A DNA stretch of 64,000 nt from Shinella sp. UYSO24 (GCA_902167985.1 CABHNZ010000006.1:1-64000), one strand, 5' to 3'. Shown: positions 1 to 9,399, counted from the stretch's first letter. Made by a program: numbers and translations. The notes: a model not told the origin generated them from the sequence alone.

Positions 1-72
1 ACACGAACGATACCTAAAGGCGGGTCACTTCTCGGCGCAAATCCCGGGTCAGCTCTCAGTGCAAATCAACAC

Positions 73-526
73 TATGCGGATCGGATTGTCATCAAGCAGG
101 ATGGAGTGGCGGTCGCCGAACACCAGCGCAGCTTCGGCCGTGGCGATACCGTCTATTGTCTCTGGCACTATGTCGCTGTCCTTACTCACCAACCCGGTGC
201 CTTACGCAACGACGCTCCCTTCCGCGAATGGGTTTTGCCAGCCGCCATGGAGAGGTCCGCAAGCGGCTGAAGAGCGCCGAAGACAGTGACCGCCAGATGG
301 TCACCATGCTCGGATGCGTTCCCGCCGCTGGTCTCACGGCCGTTGAGGCTGTTTGCCAGGAAGCGCTCGATCACGGCATCTGCTCGGCTTCGTGATCGTC
401 CACATTCTCGCGCGAAGCCGTGATCCGGCTCCCGCTGCGACCCTACAAATCCCGGATGCGCTTCGGCCTGCCCATGGGCCAGTCACCGGCTGCGCCCATC
501 ACGACAAGCTCAAGAGGGTAAGTTGA
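73..526 (+). pseudogene. istA: IS21-family transposase IstA, C-terminal remnant with two frameshifts
   Basis: From position 73 the translation YADRIVIKQDG continues through RSFGRG and WHYVAVL to REWVLPA, all typical of the IstA C-terminal region. The reading frame then changes near 249 (MER to VRKRLKSAED) and again near 390 (ICSAS to [12 protein letters not shown]), each consistent with loss of one G. It ends at the TGA at 524-526, which overlaps the istB ATG in the usual IS21 arrangement. The N-terminal helix-turn-helix and the DDE catalytic core are absent, so this copy cannot make active transposase even if the two shifts are sequencing errors. Confidence 0.75.
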
Positions 527-1260
527 TGGGACGCACGCAGGTTCTCGAATTGATGAGCACGCTGAAGCTCTACGGAATGCGCAGCGCCTACGAGGAGGTC
601 ATGGGAGACGGCATCAAGCGGCGGCACAAGCCGCCGCACATCCTCGGCGACCTCCTGCAGTCGGAGATCGCCGAGAAACAGGCACGCTCAATCCGCTATC
701 AGCTCAGCATCGCCAAATTGCCGTTGACAAAAGACATCGACGACTTCGACTTCGCCGACACGCCCGTCAATGAATCCCTGGTGCGGGAACTGGCCACCGG
801 CACCTTCGTCGCCGACCAGCGCAACGTCGTCCTCGTCGGCGGCACGGGAACCGGCCAGAGCCATCTGGCTATCGCAATTGCCCGCGCACTCATCCGCAAC
901 GGCACGCGTGGACGCTTCTTCAATGTCGTCGATCTGGTCAATCGCCTGGAAACGGAAACGCGCAACGGCAAACAAGGTCGCATGGCCGATTACCTTACGC
1001 GCCTCGACTTCATCATCCTCGATGAACTCGGCTATCTGCCGTTCGCGCAGGCCGGAGGTCAGCTCCTCTTTCACCTTATCAGCAAGCTCTATGAGCGCAC
1101 CTCTGTCATCGTCACGACGAACCTCGCTTTCGGCGAATGGCCGTCGGTGTTTGGTGATGCCAAGATGACGACAGCGCTCCTTGATCGCCTGACCCATCAC
1201 TGCGAGATCGTGGAAACAGGAAACGAGTCCCGGCGCTTCAAGAACCGCTCTCAAAGCTAA
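526..1260 (+). CDS. istB: IS21-family helper ATPase IstB, Walker A Lys replaced by Gln
   Basis: A 244-residue protein with the IstB/DnaC-like AAA+ fold. IstB assists the IstA transposase in target selection and integration. The N-terminal helical part ([18 protein letters not shown]) precedes a P-loop at about residues 106-112, a Walker B motif [11 protein letters not shown] at about 162-172, and the sensor-like stretch [18 protein letters not shown]. The P-loop reads GGTGTGQS, where the family has GKS or GKT: codon CAG at 856-858 replaces the catalytic Lys. ATP binding should be impaired, which fits a decaying element. The ATG at 526 is preferred over the TTG at 523 because it overlaps the istA stop and follows GAGGG. 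Confidence 0.9.
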   Translation: MGRTQVLELMSTLKLYGMRSAYEEVMGDGIKRRHKPPHILGDLLQSEIAEKQARSIRYQLSIAKLPLTKDIDDFDFADTPVNESLVRELATGTFVADQRNVVLVGGTGTGQSHLAIAIARALIRNGTRGRFFNVVDLVNRLETETRNGKQGRMADYLTRLDFIILDELGYLPFAQAGGQLLFHLISKLYERTSVIVTTNLAFGEWPSVFGDAKMTTALLDRLTHHCEIVETGNESRRFKNRSQS

Positions 1261-1497
1261 AGCCGAAGACACCCATCACCCGCACTTGGGCCACCCTTTG
1301 CTACACCGACCAGCGCCGGGCGGGCCAAGCACTGATCGCCCAAAAGCGAAAATATTGGGCGCCGATAAGGGGGCAACATCCCACACCGATTGACACGCGA
1401 ACAAGCAATAGGCGGAAATTTATAAGTGAAAGCAAGCACGTAAACCCTAACCTTTGACGGGATTCTAGTTCGAATCGGTTCAAGGTCCCAAGGCCGT

Positions 1498-2708
1498 TCA
1501 ACTCCAGAGCGGCAAGACATTCACGAGATCGCCAGCCACTATCGTTGTTTGCTCCGGGCGCAAAACAATAAGAAACTGTGCAGCCGCTAACGCAGCCAAG
1601 CTGGCGGATCCCTGCTGCCCCAAAGGCATGACACGAGTAGAGCCGGTAGGACCGTGGGACTCGATCCGTGCCAACAGAACCTGAACGGTGCCTGCCGACT
1701 TTGTGAAATCGATACCGATCGGAAGAACCAGCCGTCGATCGACTTTTGACTCTCCCCCGATCTTCTCGATCAGGGCTCGGCCAAGAAGCACGAACCCGGC
1801 GGCGGCAACAGGATTTCCAGGCAGAAGGAGGATAGGGCAATCATCGATGTCGCCGAACCCGACTGGTTTGCCCGGCCGAATGTCCAACTTCCAGAATTCC
1901 AGGTACCCGCGCTGAGATACAGCTGCAGTCAGGTGATCTGCAAAGCCTGCCGATGCTCCTCCCGACGAGATCAGTAGGTCATGACCGGCTGCCGCGCTTA
2001 CGAGCGCGGAGACGATCTCTTTGGGATCGTCAATTACGATTCCAAGGTCCGTGACGTCGGCGCCAGCTCTTTCCAGCATCAGGCGCAGCATCGGTCTGTT
2101 CGTGCCGTCAATTCTCCCCGGCGGCAATTGCTCGCCGCCACCCCCGAGCTCATCACCTGTTGAGAGGATTGCGACTTGCGGCTTGGCGAAGAGGCCGACT
2201 GATCGGATGCCGAGACCAATCAAGAGCGCGAGGTGACCGACATCCAGTCTGGTGCCAGCCTTGATAACCGTCGCACCATTTGGACGTCCTCTCCTATTTC
2301 TCGGATGTGCGGCTTTCCGAGTGGAATAGATCGCAGTTCAACGAGATCTTCCGTGATCTTGCCATACTCCTGCTTGACGACCCTATCGGCACCTTGCGGC
2401 ATCGGTGCGCCCGTCATGATCCGTACAGTCTCGCCCGGCCCAATTTGCTTCTGCGCGACGTGACCAGCAGCCAGAGTTTCCACCAGTCTGAGCGTCGCTG
2501 AGCCATCAGATCGAAGATCGCCCCTTCGGACCGCGAAGCCGTCCATAGCGGCGCTGTCGAACCGGGGCAGCGCGGTTGGCGCGCGAATGTCCTGGGTCAG
2601 GACATAGCCGAGTGCCTTTTCAGTGGGCAAGCTGATGATGTTTGTTGTCTTGTCGGCATATCTTTCGATAAACGCAAGTGCCTGATCGAGGGTGTTCGGA
2701 GAAGCCAT
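1498..2708 (-). CDS. moeA: molybdopterin molybdenumtransferase MoeA, one frameshift near 2280
   Basis: MoeA inserts molybdate into adenylylated molybdopterin, the last general step of molybdenum cofactor synthesis in the cytoplasm. The N-terminal part carries PRFDSAAMDGFAV and the IMTGAPMP block. The C-terminal part has STGDEL, SSGGASAG, IRPGKPVGFG and LPGNPVA, all characteristic of MoeA. The frame breaks after IGEDVQ near position 2280, at a short T run on the plus strand; adding one base gives NGATVIKAG and a continuous protein of 403 residues, the usual MoeA length. The gene is divergent from the DUF2325 gene, with a ModE-like palindrome between them. Its 3' end abuts the IS21 remnant. The call is firm; whether the shift is real is open. 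Confidence 0.88.
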
Positions 2709-2836
2709 TTGCGTCTCAGTTCCTGTCGGTCTCGGGACGACCGTGATCCTGTCCAGTTTCTTTCGGTTCCGACCACAAAGCCATCTGCAGCATCCCCGAA
2801 AACGCGATTGGCTTGTTATAGGCGAGTTTCAGCGAT

Positions 2837-2865
2837 ATCGATATATCCAAGCAAATATATCGGAT
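2837..2865. promoter_or_regulatory. ModE/Mop-box-like palindrome between moeA and the DUF2325 gene
   Basis: A perfect inverted repeat CGATATAT-N8-ATATATCG (2839-2846 and 2855-2862) is flanked by AT on the left and GAT on the right. ModE-type molybdate-responsive repressors are known to bind ATCG-N-TATATA-N6-TATATA-N-CGAT-like sites, and the arm spacing here matches. The site lies 7 bases upstream of the ATG at 2872 and about 130 bases upstream of moeA, suggesting molybdate control of one or both genes. Binding is inferred from sequence only. Confidence 0.55.
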
Positions 2866-2871
2866 TGCCTA

Positions 2872-4110
2872 ATGTCGCGGTTTCCTGATCTTTCCGGCGC
2901 TTACCCTGTGCCACTGACGAACCCTCGGACGATGACCGAGATTGCTGAAGCTTTGAACCTAAGTGGAAAGCAAGGTCCTTTACGCCTGAAGACTTGGGAC
3001 TTGGCGCCGATGTTCCATTGCTCGATCATCGGAACGTGTTTGACTGCAGGTGAACTGAGGAAAATCCTGGCGAAGTCGGGCGATGCGGACGCCAAAGGCG
3101 CCTCGGACCATGCAATTCACAGCCGGGGTGTCCATGCCGCCGGCAGGCGTGAGGTTGCTGGCAAGCTCCTCAACAAGGCACTCGACAAGCGACACGAGCG
3201 GATCGTGAAGCAGTTCTCTGCGTTCAAAACCTCCGATGCGATACGGCGGGGGTGGAACGAGGCGGTTGAGGATGGGGACATATCCGGCGCCTACTGGGCT
3301 GTCATGAGCCACTCTGTCAGCGACCGGAAGCTCCTCAACGATGTATTCGGCGAGGTTCATATGCTGTCACATCGCGTTGGCAGCTCGAGCCGGCTCGATT
3401 TGGCACGACTTAACAGGTTGCAGCGAGCGGTCGAAGACAAGGATAACAAGCTCGAACGGCAGGAGCGCAGGCTTGCTGTATCTGCAGCCAGGCAGGCCGC
3501 TCTACACGGGCGCATCGCCGAACTTGAAGAGCGCCTGGTCCGAGCCGAGGCATTCTTCCGGTCTGACAGTCAGACGACCGGCCTAACAAACGGTATAGAG
3601 CGGACGATGATCCAGAAGCTGGATGCTGAACGCGATCGGTCGGCCGAGTTGGCCAGCCGGTTGGAGGCTGCGCAAGTCCGCGAGGCGCAGGCGGTGGGTG
3701 CTCTTGATCGGACCGAGCGGAGGGCCGCGGAGCTTGAGGAAGAAAATAGATTGCTGGAAGGCCTCCTGTTTTCGACGGACGGAAAGACAACTCAAGCCGA
3801 AGGCCAGCCCCCGGCAACTCTTTTGTACGTCGGTGGTCGACGCAATTTGTTCGAGCGACTTCGAACGCTGGCAGAAGAGCGAGGAATTGCTCTGCTGCTT
3901 CACGATGGAGGATTGGAGGATAACACCACACTCCTGCCTACGATGATCGGGCAGGCTGAAGTCGTCTTCTTTCCGGTCGACCATATCAGCCACACGGCCG
4001 CGGGTGTTCTCAAGCGTATTTGCCGTGAGAGCGGCAAGCGCTACCGACCACTACGCTCCGCCGGATTGGCAAGTTTTATCGCGGCCGTCAGCGACGAAAG
4101 CGTAAGATGA
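2872..4110 (+). CDS. DUF2325 domain-containing protein with central coiled coil
   Basis: A protein of 412 residues from the ATG at 2872, or 392 from the ATG at 2932; neither has a strong ribosome binding site. The N-terminal half (residues 20-170) is helical with no domain I can name, though it contains the short HCSIIGTCLT stretch typical of DUF2325-containing proteins. A long coiled coil rich in Glu, Arg and Ala follows (about 180-300). The C-terminal 100 residues, starting LLYVGGRRNLFERL and including LLLHDGGLEDN and FFPVDHISH, match the DUF2325 domain as I know it. No signal peptide or membrane segment is seen. The biochemical role is unknown. Its position opposite moeA and a ModE-like site suggests a molybdenum link. 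Confidence 0.75.
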   Translation: MSRFPDLSGAYPVPLTNPRTMTEIAEALNLSGKQGPLRLKTWDLAPMFHCSIIGTCLTAGELRKILAKSGDADAKGASDHAIHSRGVHAAGRREVAGKLLNKALDKRHERIVKQFSAFKTSDAIRRGWNEAVEDGDISGAYWAVMSHSVSDRKLLNDVFGEVHMLSHRVGSSSRLDLARLNRLQRAVEDKDNKLERQERRLAVSAARQAALHGRIAELEERLVRAEAFFRSDSQTTGLTNGIERTMIQKLDAERDRSAELASRLEAAQVREAQAVGALDRTERRAAELEEENRLLEGLLFSTDGKTTQAEGQPPATLLYVGGRRNLFERLRTLAEERGIALLLHDGGLEDNTTLLPTMIGQAEVVFFPVDHISHTAAGVLKRICRESGKRYRPLRSAGLASFIAAVSDESVR

Positions 4111-4190
4111 AAAGAGACCTTAGGATAAAACCATCCCCATGAGAGAGAAGTCCGGAGCGTGATCCGGCAAGGCTCATTTCCAAGCCGAAA

Positions 4191-4613
4191 TTACGGCGCG
4201 GCCCTGCCTTCCATTCCGGCCAGCAGGGCTGGAAAGATTTCGTTCAGCGTCAGCGGTGCCAAGACCATGTCTCCTGGATCGGCCGGCGATATCCATCGGA
4301 TCTCCTCGATCTCGGCCGAAGCTTCGATCGGTCGATGATCGACATCGATCCGGAAAACGTCGGCGACGACCTTGTATCCCGGCTCGTTGGCTGCCGGAGC
4401 CTCGAATTGTCCCATCGCCACGAGGGCATCTGCGGCGATATTCAGCTCCAGTTCCTCGGCGAGTTCGCGAAGAAGTGCCGCCTGGGACGTTTCGCCCGGC
4501 TCGATCTTGCCTCCTGCCTGCATGAAGGCAGAGGTGCCGCGCTTGCGCACGACAAGCGCCATGCCGTCGGGGCTAAGGATAAGGGCGGCAACAATGCGGA
4601 TCGTCTTTTCCAT
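4191..4613 (-). CDS. Nudix hydrolase
   Basis: A cytoplasmic protein of 140 residues from the ATG at 4613; an upstream ATG at 4667 would add 18 residues without better support. It contains a complete Nudix box, GKIEPGE followed by RELAEELEL, which binds the metal and hydrolyses nucleoside diphosphates linked to another group. The beta strand before the box reads ALVVRKRGTSAFMQAGG, a common layout in small MutT/YfcD-like Nudix proteins. The substrate cannot be told from sequence. It is divergent from the msrC-like gene with about 118 bases between the starts, so the two may share a regulatory region, perhaps as housecleaning or oxidative-damage functions. Confidence 0.88.
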   Translation of the reverse strand: MEKTIRIVAALILSPDGMALVVRKRGTSAFMQAGGKIEPGETSQAALLRELAEELELNIAADALVAMGQFEAPAANEPGYKVVADVFRIDVDHRPIEASAEIEEIRWISPADPGDMVLAPLTLNEIFPALLAGMEGRAAP

Positions 4614-4731
4614 GGTGGCGATCAAAACCGGATTCGTCCGGGCGCGACAATAAAAAATGCGCTGCACAGGTCAGTTGGCATGCTGGATCCGACGACCTAG
4701 ATAAACGAGATGCATTGAAAAGGGAGTGACC

Positions 4732-5217
4732 ATGTTCGAGGCGGAGACGATCAATACTGCCGACAAGGCGGAGTTCTACCGCCAATTGGCTCAACAGCTG
4801 CAGGGTCTTTTCGATGGCGAGACCGACATGATTGCCAATGCCGCCAATATGTCGGCGTTCATCTATCAGATGCTACCCGATCTCAATTGGGCGGGCGTGT
4901 ATTTTTTGAAAGGCGAGCAACTGGTCCTTGGGCCCTTCCAGGGCAAGCCGGCCTGCGTTCGCATCCCTGTCGGACGTGGCGTCTGCGGTGCAGCCATCGA
5001 GCGACGCTCATCCGTGCTGGTCGAGGATGTGCATGCTTTTCCCGGTCATATCGCTTGTGATGCAGCTTCGCGTTCGGAACTTGTCGTTCCGATCTTTCGT
5101 AAGGGCGAGGCGATCGGCGTCATCGACCTGGACAGCCCGCTTCCGGCGCGGTTCGATAGGGCAGATCAGGCGGGCATAGAGCAGCTGGCCGAAATATTCG
5201 GTGCTTCGTTTCAGTGA
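4732..5217 (+). CDS. msrC: free methionine-(R)-sulfoxide reductase, GAF domain
   Basis: A 161-residue single GAF-domain protein of the fRMsr (MsrC) family, which reduces free L-methionine-(R)-sulfoxide. The family's cysteine-bearing segments are present: GKPACVRIPVGRGVCGAA gives two Cys, and FPGHIACDAASRSELVVPI gives the third. The aromatic/acidic pocket motif NWAGVYFL and the ending GVIDLDSP are also typical. The ATG at 4732 is preferred over the GTG at 4726 because AGGGAG lies 5-6 bases upstream. No signal peptide is seen. A BisC-type oxidoreductase elsewhere in the window belongs to a family that can reduce the S-epimer; any link is speculative. Confidence 0.9.
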   Translation: MFEAETINTADKAEFYRQLAQQLQGLFDGETDMIANAANMSAFIYQMLPDLNWAGVYFLKGEQLVLGPFQGKPACVRIPVGRGVCGAAIERRSSVLVEDVHAFPGHIACDAASRSELVVPIFRKGEAIGVIDLDSPLPARFDRADQAGIEQLAEIFGASFQ

Positions 5218-5395
5218 CAACACAAAAACGGCGGGGTCCAGCCACGCTTTCTCTTGACCGGGAGAAGTCGGCATCTGGTCTAGTGCCCAGGATCGTGGCC
5301 TCGGATCTACCCGTTATTGCGTTTTTCGAATGCGGGGCTCTAGGTCCGCGAGAAGAGGGGCGGCGGCTTGCTTGACGCAAGTCACCGCAGCGTCG

Positions 5396-6717
5396 TCAGG
5401 CCTCAAGCGTCACGTCCAGATGTTCGCGTAGCATGGTTCCCGTGTATTCCGTGCGGAAAATCCCGCGCCGCTGGAGTTCCGGCACGACACGACCGGTGAA
5501 GTCCTCCACGCCGGTCGGAAAGTGTGTCGGCACCGCCAGGAAGCCGTCGCATGCGTCCGCCTCCAGCCACGCCTGCATCGTATCGGCGATGGAGCGGGGC
5601 GCGCCGACCATTTTCAGATAGCTGCCCTCGGCAAAATAGCGGGCGGTTTCGAGGATGGAGAAGCCATTCCGGCGGGCAACAGACATGATCGCTGCGCGGT
5701 GGGATTTGCCGGCGTTCGATTCCGGCAGCTCCGGCATTGGGCCGTCGAGATCGTGCCTTCGGAAGTCAAACCCGCCCGCGAGCGGAATGAGGTTGCTTAT
5801 CGCCAGATCCTCGGGGATGAGGTCCATCATCTGGCGGGCGAGAGCTTGCGCTTCGTCATCCGTTTCTCCGACGATCGGGGTCATGCCGACAAGGATCTTG
5901 ATCTTGTCGGGGTTGCGACCAAAATCGGCGGCGCGGCGGCGGATGTCATCGCGGAATGCCCGTGCCTCCGCCATGTCCGACTGCAAGGTGAAGACAACGT
6001 CTGCGGTCCGCGCAGCAAGCTCGCGACCGGGCTCGGATGAACCAGCCTGGAAAATTACCGGGCGGCCCTGCGGGCTGCGGCCCGTGGTGAGCGGTCCGCG
6101 CACTTTGAAATGTTTGCCATCATGCTGCAGAAACCGCATCTTGCTGACGTCGAAATAGACGCCGCTTTCTTTATCGCGGATGATCGCATCCGCATCCCAT
6201 CCGTCCCACAGTCCCGTGACGACATCGACGAACTCGCTTGCCCGCTCATAACGGGCGGCATGCTGAAGATGGGCGTCGAGGCCGAAATTCTGGGCTTCGT
6301 CTTCGTTGAAGGAGGTCACCAGGTTCCAGCCAACCCTGCCCTTGCTGATGAAATCGATCGATGAGAAACGCCGGGCAAGATTATACGGCTCGTTGAAGGT
6401 TGCGGTGGAGGTAGCGGCGAGACCAAGATGCGTGGTCGCCATGGCCAGTGCCGGCAGCACGACCATCGGGTCGAAATGGATGGAGCGCGGGTTGGCTGCG
6501 CCATAGCTGTCGCCGCCTAGAATATCGTTGCTGCGGCGAACTGCTGCCTGGTCCTCGAAGAAAATTGCATCGAGCTTGGCCGCCTCGGCCAGCTGGGCGG
6601 CGCGAACGAGGTGGTCGATGCCGAGATCTATTTCCGGGATCGCGTTCGCAGTCTCCAGGCACCGAGGTGATAGCCGGGAAAGAGGAACATGGCCAATCGA
6701 AGTTGCTTGTTAGACAT
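5396..6717 (-). CDS. NtaA/SnaA/DszA-type FMN-dependent monooxygenase, one frameshift near 6650
   Basis: A flavin-dependent monooxygenase of the bacterial luciferase-like class, NtaA/SnaA/DszA branch, which uses FMNH2 supplied by a separate reductase. Typical segments are IDFISKGRVGWNLVTSF, NEDEAQNFG, ARYERASEFVDVV, and GRPVIFQAGSSEPGRELAA. The N-terminal 22 codons from the ATG at 6717 (start MSNKQLRLAMFLFPG) are in another frame; adding one base near 6650 gives AIPEIDLGIDHLVRAAQ and then FFEDQAA, restoring 440 residues. No flavin reductase gene is nearby. It is the last gene of the minus-strand hpxO-LysR-AIG2 cluster, after a gap of 182 bases, so it may have its own promoter. The substrate is unknown. 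Confidence 0.82.
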
Positions 6718-6899
6718 TTCCGGTTCCTCGCTTGCGGATGGGACGATGGCGCCCGTTCGATGCGGCGATAGTCGCCGCTTGGCGCATCAATGCAGGCAGG
6801 AGGCGTGAACTTCAAACATCAAGAACCGGATGAGGCGTTGCAAAAATGCAACGCATGGCAATTGGCGAGGTGAGCGAGCACTGTGGGAGGAGTTGCAGC

Positions 6900-7241
6900 T
6901 CAGGCCTTCACATAGACCCAGGCCTTTGCGCCGGACCGGAGCTTGGCCTCAACCCTCTTGTAATCGGAAACCTCATAGGCATCGGCTGCCGCAAGCTCGT
7001 CCTTGGTGATCTTGAAAACCTTGCCGACGACGGCGTCCCCGATATTTGCAGAGGGTATCACGATCGGATGGAAGCGTTCGCCGCTCTTGGCAAGAACGTC
7101 AGGGTCGGTAATCTCGACCATCTCTCTTCGGAAGCCGAGAATTTCGTCGTCAAAGCCCTCCAGCAGCCGCCCGAAGGACGCTTTTTGAACCTCCGGATAC
7201 TGGAGTGTCCCGTATGAAAAGAGCAGAATGTCGTCGGTCAT
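6900..7241 (-). CDS. AIG2-like / gamma-glutamylcyclotransferase-family protein
   Basis: A 113-residue cytoplasmic protein that begins LLFSYGTLQYPEVQ. The YGTL motif forms the substrate-binding loop of the gamma-glutamylcyclotransferase (GGCT/AIG2) fold. The segment KVFKITKDELAAADAYE supplies the conserved acidic region, with the YE pair and following YKRVE in the expected positions. Members act on gamma-glutamyl amines or peptides, but most bacterial ones are uncharacterised. The gene starts 12 bases after the LysR stop on the same strand, so it is very likely cotranscribed with the regulator and hpxO. Its place in urate metabolism, if any, is unclear. Confidence 0.82.
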   Translation of the reverse strand: MTDDILLFSYGTLQYPEVQKASFGRLLEGFDDEILGFRREMVEITDPDVLAKSGERFHPIVIPSANIGDAVVGKVFKITKDELAAADAYEVSDYKRVEAKLRSGAKAWVYVKA

Positions 7242-7253
7242 TGGGAGGCTTCT

Positions 7254-8192
7254 TCAGCTTTCGGCAGATGCGAGCGCGTGGTTCTGGATCGTCTCGGCCT
7301 GCCGCAACTGTCTTTCTATATGGTCGAGTGATAGCCGCGCGGCCTGCGACAACTGTCTTGCCCGGTTGATGCAGACGGCCAGAACCATCGGGCGAACGAC
7401 AGGATCGCTGATCCGCGTGAAACTCAAAAGGCCCGCTCGAACCTCCTCCATCACATCAAGGGAGGTCAGCACGCCGACGCCCGCGCCCTCGATCACCAGC
7501 GACTTGATCATCTGGATATTATCCGAGGACGTCACCGGCTTCAGCGTAATTCCTGTCGCGGCACTGAGCGCCTTTACCTGCTCGCAAAGTGCCAGCGGCT
7601 CCGTCGGGGCGACGATCGGATAGTCGAGGCAGGTCGAAAACCGGGTCTGTGCAAGCGCGTTGAGCGGATGGCCTTTGGTCGCGACGAAGCCGAGGCCGAT
7701 ATCGATGAAAGATCGGACTGTGAGATCCCTGGTGGATTGAGGGTTGATGACAAGCCCGAAATCGACTTCGCCGCGGTCGATCGCACCGCCGATATTGACG
7801 TTGTCGAGAACGGTGATGTCGAAGGTGATGCCGGGATATTCGCGGCGCATGGCGGTGATCGCACGCGGGATAAAGCCTTTGCTCAGGGCATCGACGACGG
7901 CAAGACGCACATGACCCCGGCGAAATCCGACCAGATCATCGATCTGATGGGTCATGCGCTCGTAGTCCTTGGTCCAGTTCCGTACGGATGCCAGCAGCAG
8001 CTCGCCGGCGGCGGTCAGGCGCAAGCCGCCGGGCAGACGCTCGAACAGGGGAACGCCCAGCGCCTCCTCCGCCGTCAGCAATTGCCGGTCGATCGCCGAT
8101 GGCGAAACATGAATTGCCTCGGCAGCCTTGCGAATGGAGCCGTGCTTGCTGACCTCGATGAAATAGCGGGTAAAACGGGAGAAGGCCAACAT
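7254..8192 (-). CDS. LysR-family transcriptional regulator
   Basis: A 312-residue LysR regulator. The N-terminal winged helix-turn-helix spans about residues 4-62 (FIEVSKHGSIRKAAEAIHVS, then PLFERLPGGLRLTAAGE). The substrate-binding domain of two periplasmic-binding-like lobes follows from about residue 93 (RGHVRLAVVDAL through GAGVGVLTSLDV). It lies between hpxO, 51 bases upstream on the same strand, and the AIG2-like gene, so it probably regulates this cluster. The inducer is unknown; urate or a purine breakdown product would suit its neighbour but is inference. The frame is intact. Confidence 0.92.
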   Translation of the reverse strand: MLAFSRFTRYFIEVSKHGSIRKAAEAIHVSPSAIDRQLLTAEEALGVPLFERLPGGLRLTAAGELLLASVRNWTKDYERMTHQIDDLVGFRRGHVRLAVVDALSKGFIPRAITAMRREYPGITFDITVLDNVNIGGAIDRGEVDFGLVINPQSTRDLTVRSFIDIGLGFVATKGHPLNALAQTRFSTCLDYPIVAPTEPLALCEQVKALSAATGITLKPVTSSDNIQMIKSLVIEGAGVGVLTSLDVMEEVRAGLLSFTRISDPVVRPMVLAVCINRARQLSQAARLSLDHIERQLRQAETIQNHALASAES

Positions 8193-8243
8193 GGATGTTT
8201 CAGGTTCCGCAATGCCAAGACTGGTTTCCGAGGTGCGGGTGTT

Positions 8244-9399
8244 CTAGGCGAACGGCCCGCCTTCGATATTGGAGGCGATGCCCCGCATGATCATGGCGCC
8301 GGTCTCGCTTCTGAGCTCTTCGTACCAGCGCGCATTTGCCTCTGTATCGATCGCATGCGTGACGTCGCTTCTCTTGCGGCCGCAAGACGAGATCGGTGGT
8401 TCGCGGCGCTCGGCGGGTCTGATAGCGCAGGAGTGCGTCTTCAATCCCGTTGGAATGGCTCTGCAGGCAATGGGCAAGAACCACGGCGTCCTCCATCGCC
8501 ATGCACCCACCCTGGCCGAGATCGGGTGCCGTATTATGCGCGGCATCACCCAGCAGGGCTACCCGTCCTTTCGTCCAGTGATCGAAGGGATCGAGATCGT
8601 GGATCTCCACGCGGTTGGTGGTCGCCGTGTTGAGCCGCGCGATCAGCGCCTGCACGGGTGCCGCCCATCCCTTGAAATAGCCTTGCAGGAGGGCATGATA
8701 ATGCCCCCGCTCATTCGGCAGGCCCGCGGGAAGGGGAACGTCGAAGAAGAAGTAGGACCGGCCATTCGAAACGGGCATCAGCGACACCCGCTTTCCCTCG
8801 GCCACGAATGTCGTCCATCGATCCGGCGGTGACAGGTTGCCGTCTGTCTCGATGAGGCCGTTCCAGTTGACATATCCGGCGTAGCGGCGCGGCTTCTGTT
8901 CGCCGAGGATATAGGAGCGGGCAAAGGAATGGGCGCCGTCTGCACCGATCAGCAGATCACCGTTCGCCGTTGTGCCATCCGCAAATGTTGCCGTCACTTG
9001 CTCTCCATCATCCTCGATGCCGGTGAGTTTCATGCCGAAATGGATGAGGTCCCGGCCGAATTCATCGATCAGCATGGATTGCAGGTCTGCACGGCTGACG
9101 GGATAGGGGCGCTGGCCGACCCGATCGTAGAGCGGCTGGAGGCTGAAGGCGGTCAGGGTATCTCCGCTCAGCCCGTCGACATAGGCCATACTGTCCATCT
9201 TGCCGCCGATGGCGGATATTTTCGATCCGAGCCCGAGATAGTTCAGGCATTTCACGCCATTCGACCAGATCGAGATGGCAGCGCCCGCCGGCCGGATCTC
9301 GGTCACCTGTTCGAATATCTCAACGTTGTAGCCGATCCGGCGCAATGCAAGCCCGGCACAGAGACCGCCGATACCGGCGCCGATGACAATGATTTTCAT
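8244..9399 (-). CDS. hpxO: FAD-dependent urate hydroxylase HpxO, frame break near 8380
   Basis: HpxO oxidises urate to 5-hydroxyisourate using NADH and oxygen in the bacterial purine pathway. The N-terminal FAD motif is GAGIGGLCAG. Family blocks include GAAISIWSNGVKC, RYAGYVNWNGL, EGKRVSLMPVSNGRSYFFFD and GDAAHNTAPDLGQGG. The Arg and Tyr of the fourth block are twelve residues apart, as are the active-site Arg204 and Tyr216 of the Klebsiella enzyme. After DLVLR the frame is lost near 8380, at GGCC; restoring two bases (GGGCCC) gives ARKRSDVTH and a C-terminus ending GGPFA, total 385 residues, as in HpxO. The gene is first in the minus-strand cluster. Confidence 0.87.

Larger units (their letters stand above)
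20..1395 (+). mobile_element. IS21-family element, internally deleted remnant
   Basis: Two imperfect tandem copies of a GGTCA..TCTC.G.GCAAAT motif at about 22-68 resemble the multiple terminal repeats of IS21 elements. They are joined directly, at about position 72, to the C-terminal part of istA, followed by istB. Most of istA is therefore missing, and the element looks internally deleted. The right part after istB runs to a CCGATTGACA-like end near 1395, matching my recollection of rhizobial IS21 ends. The left tip may lie outside the window. Repeats and gene order are seen; both boundaries are estimates. Confidence 0.6.
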
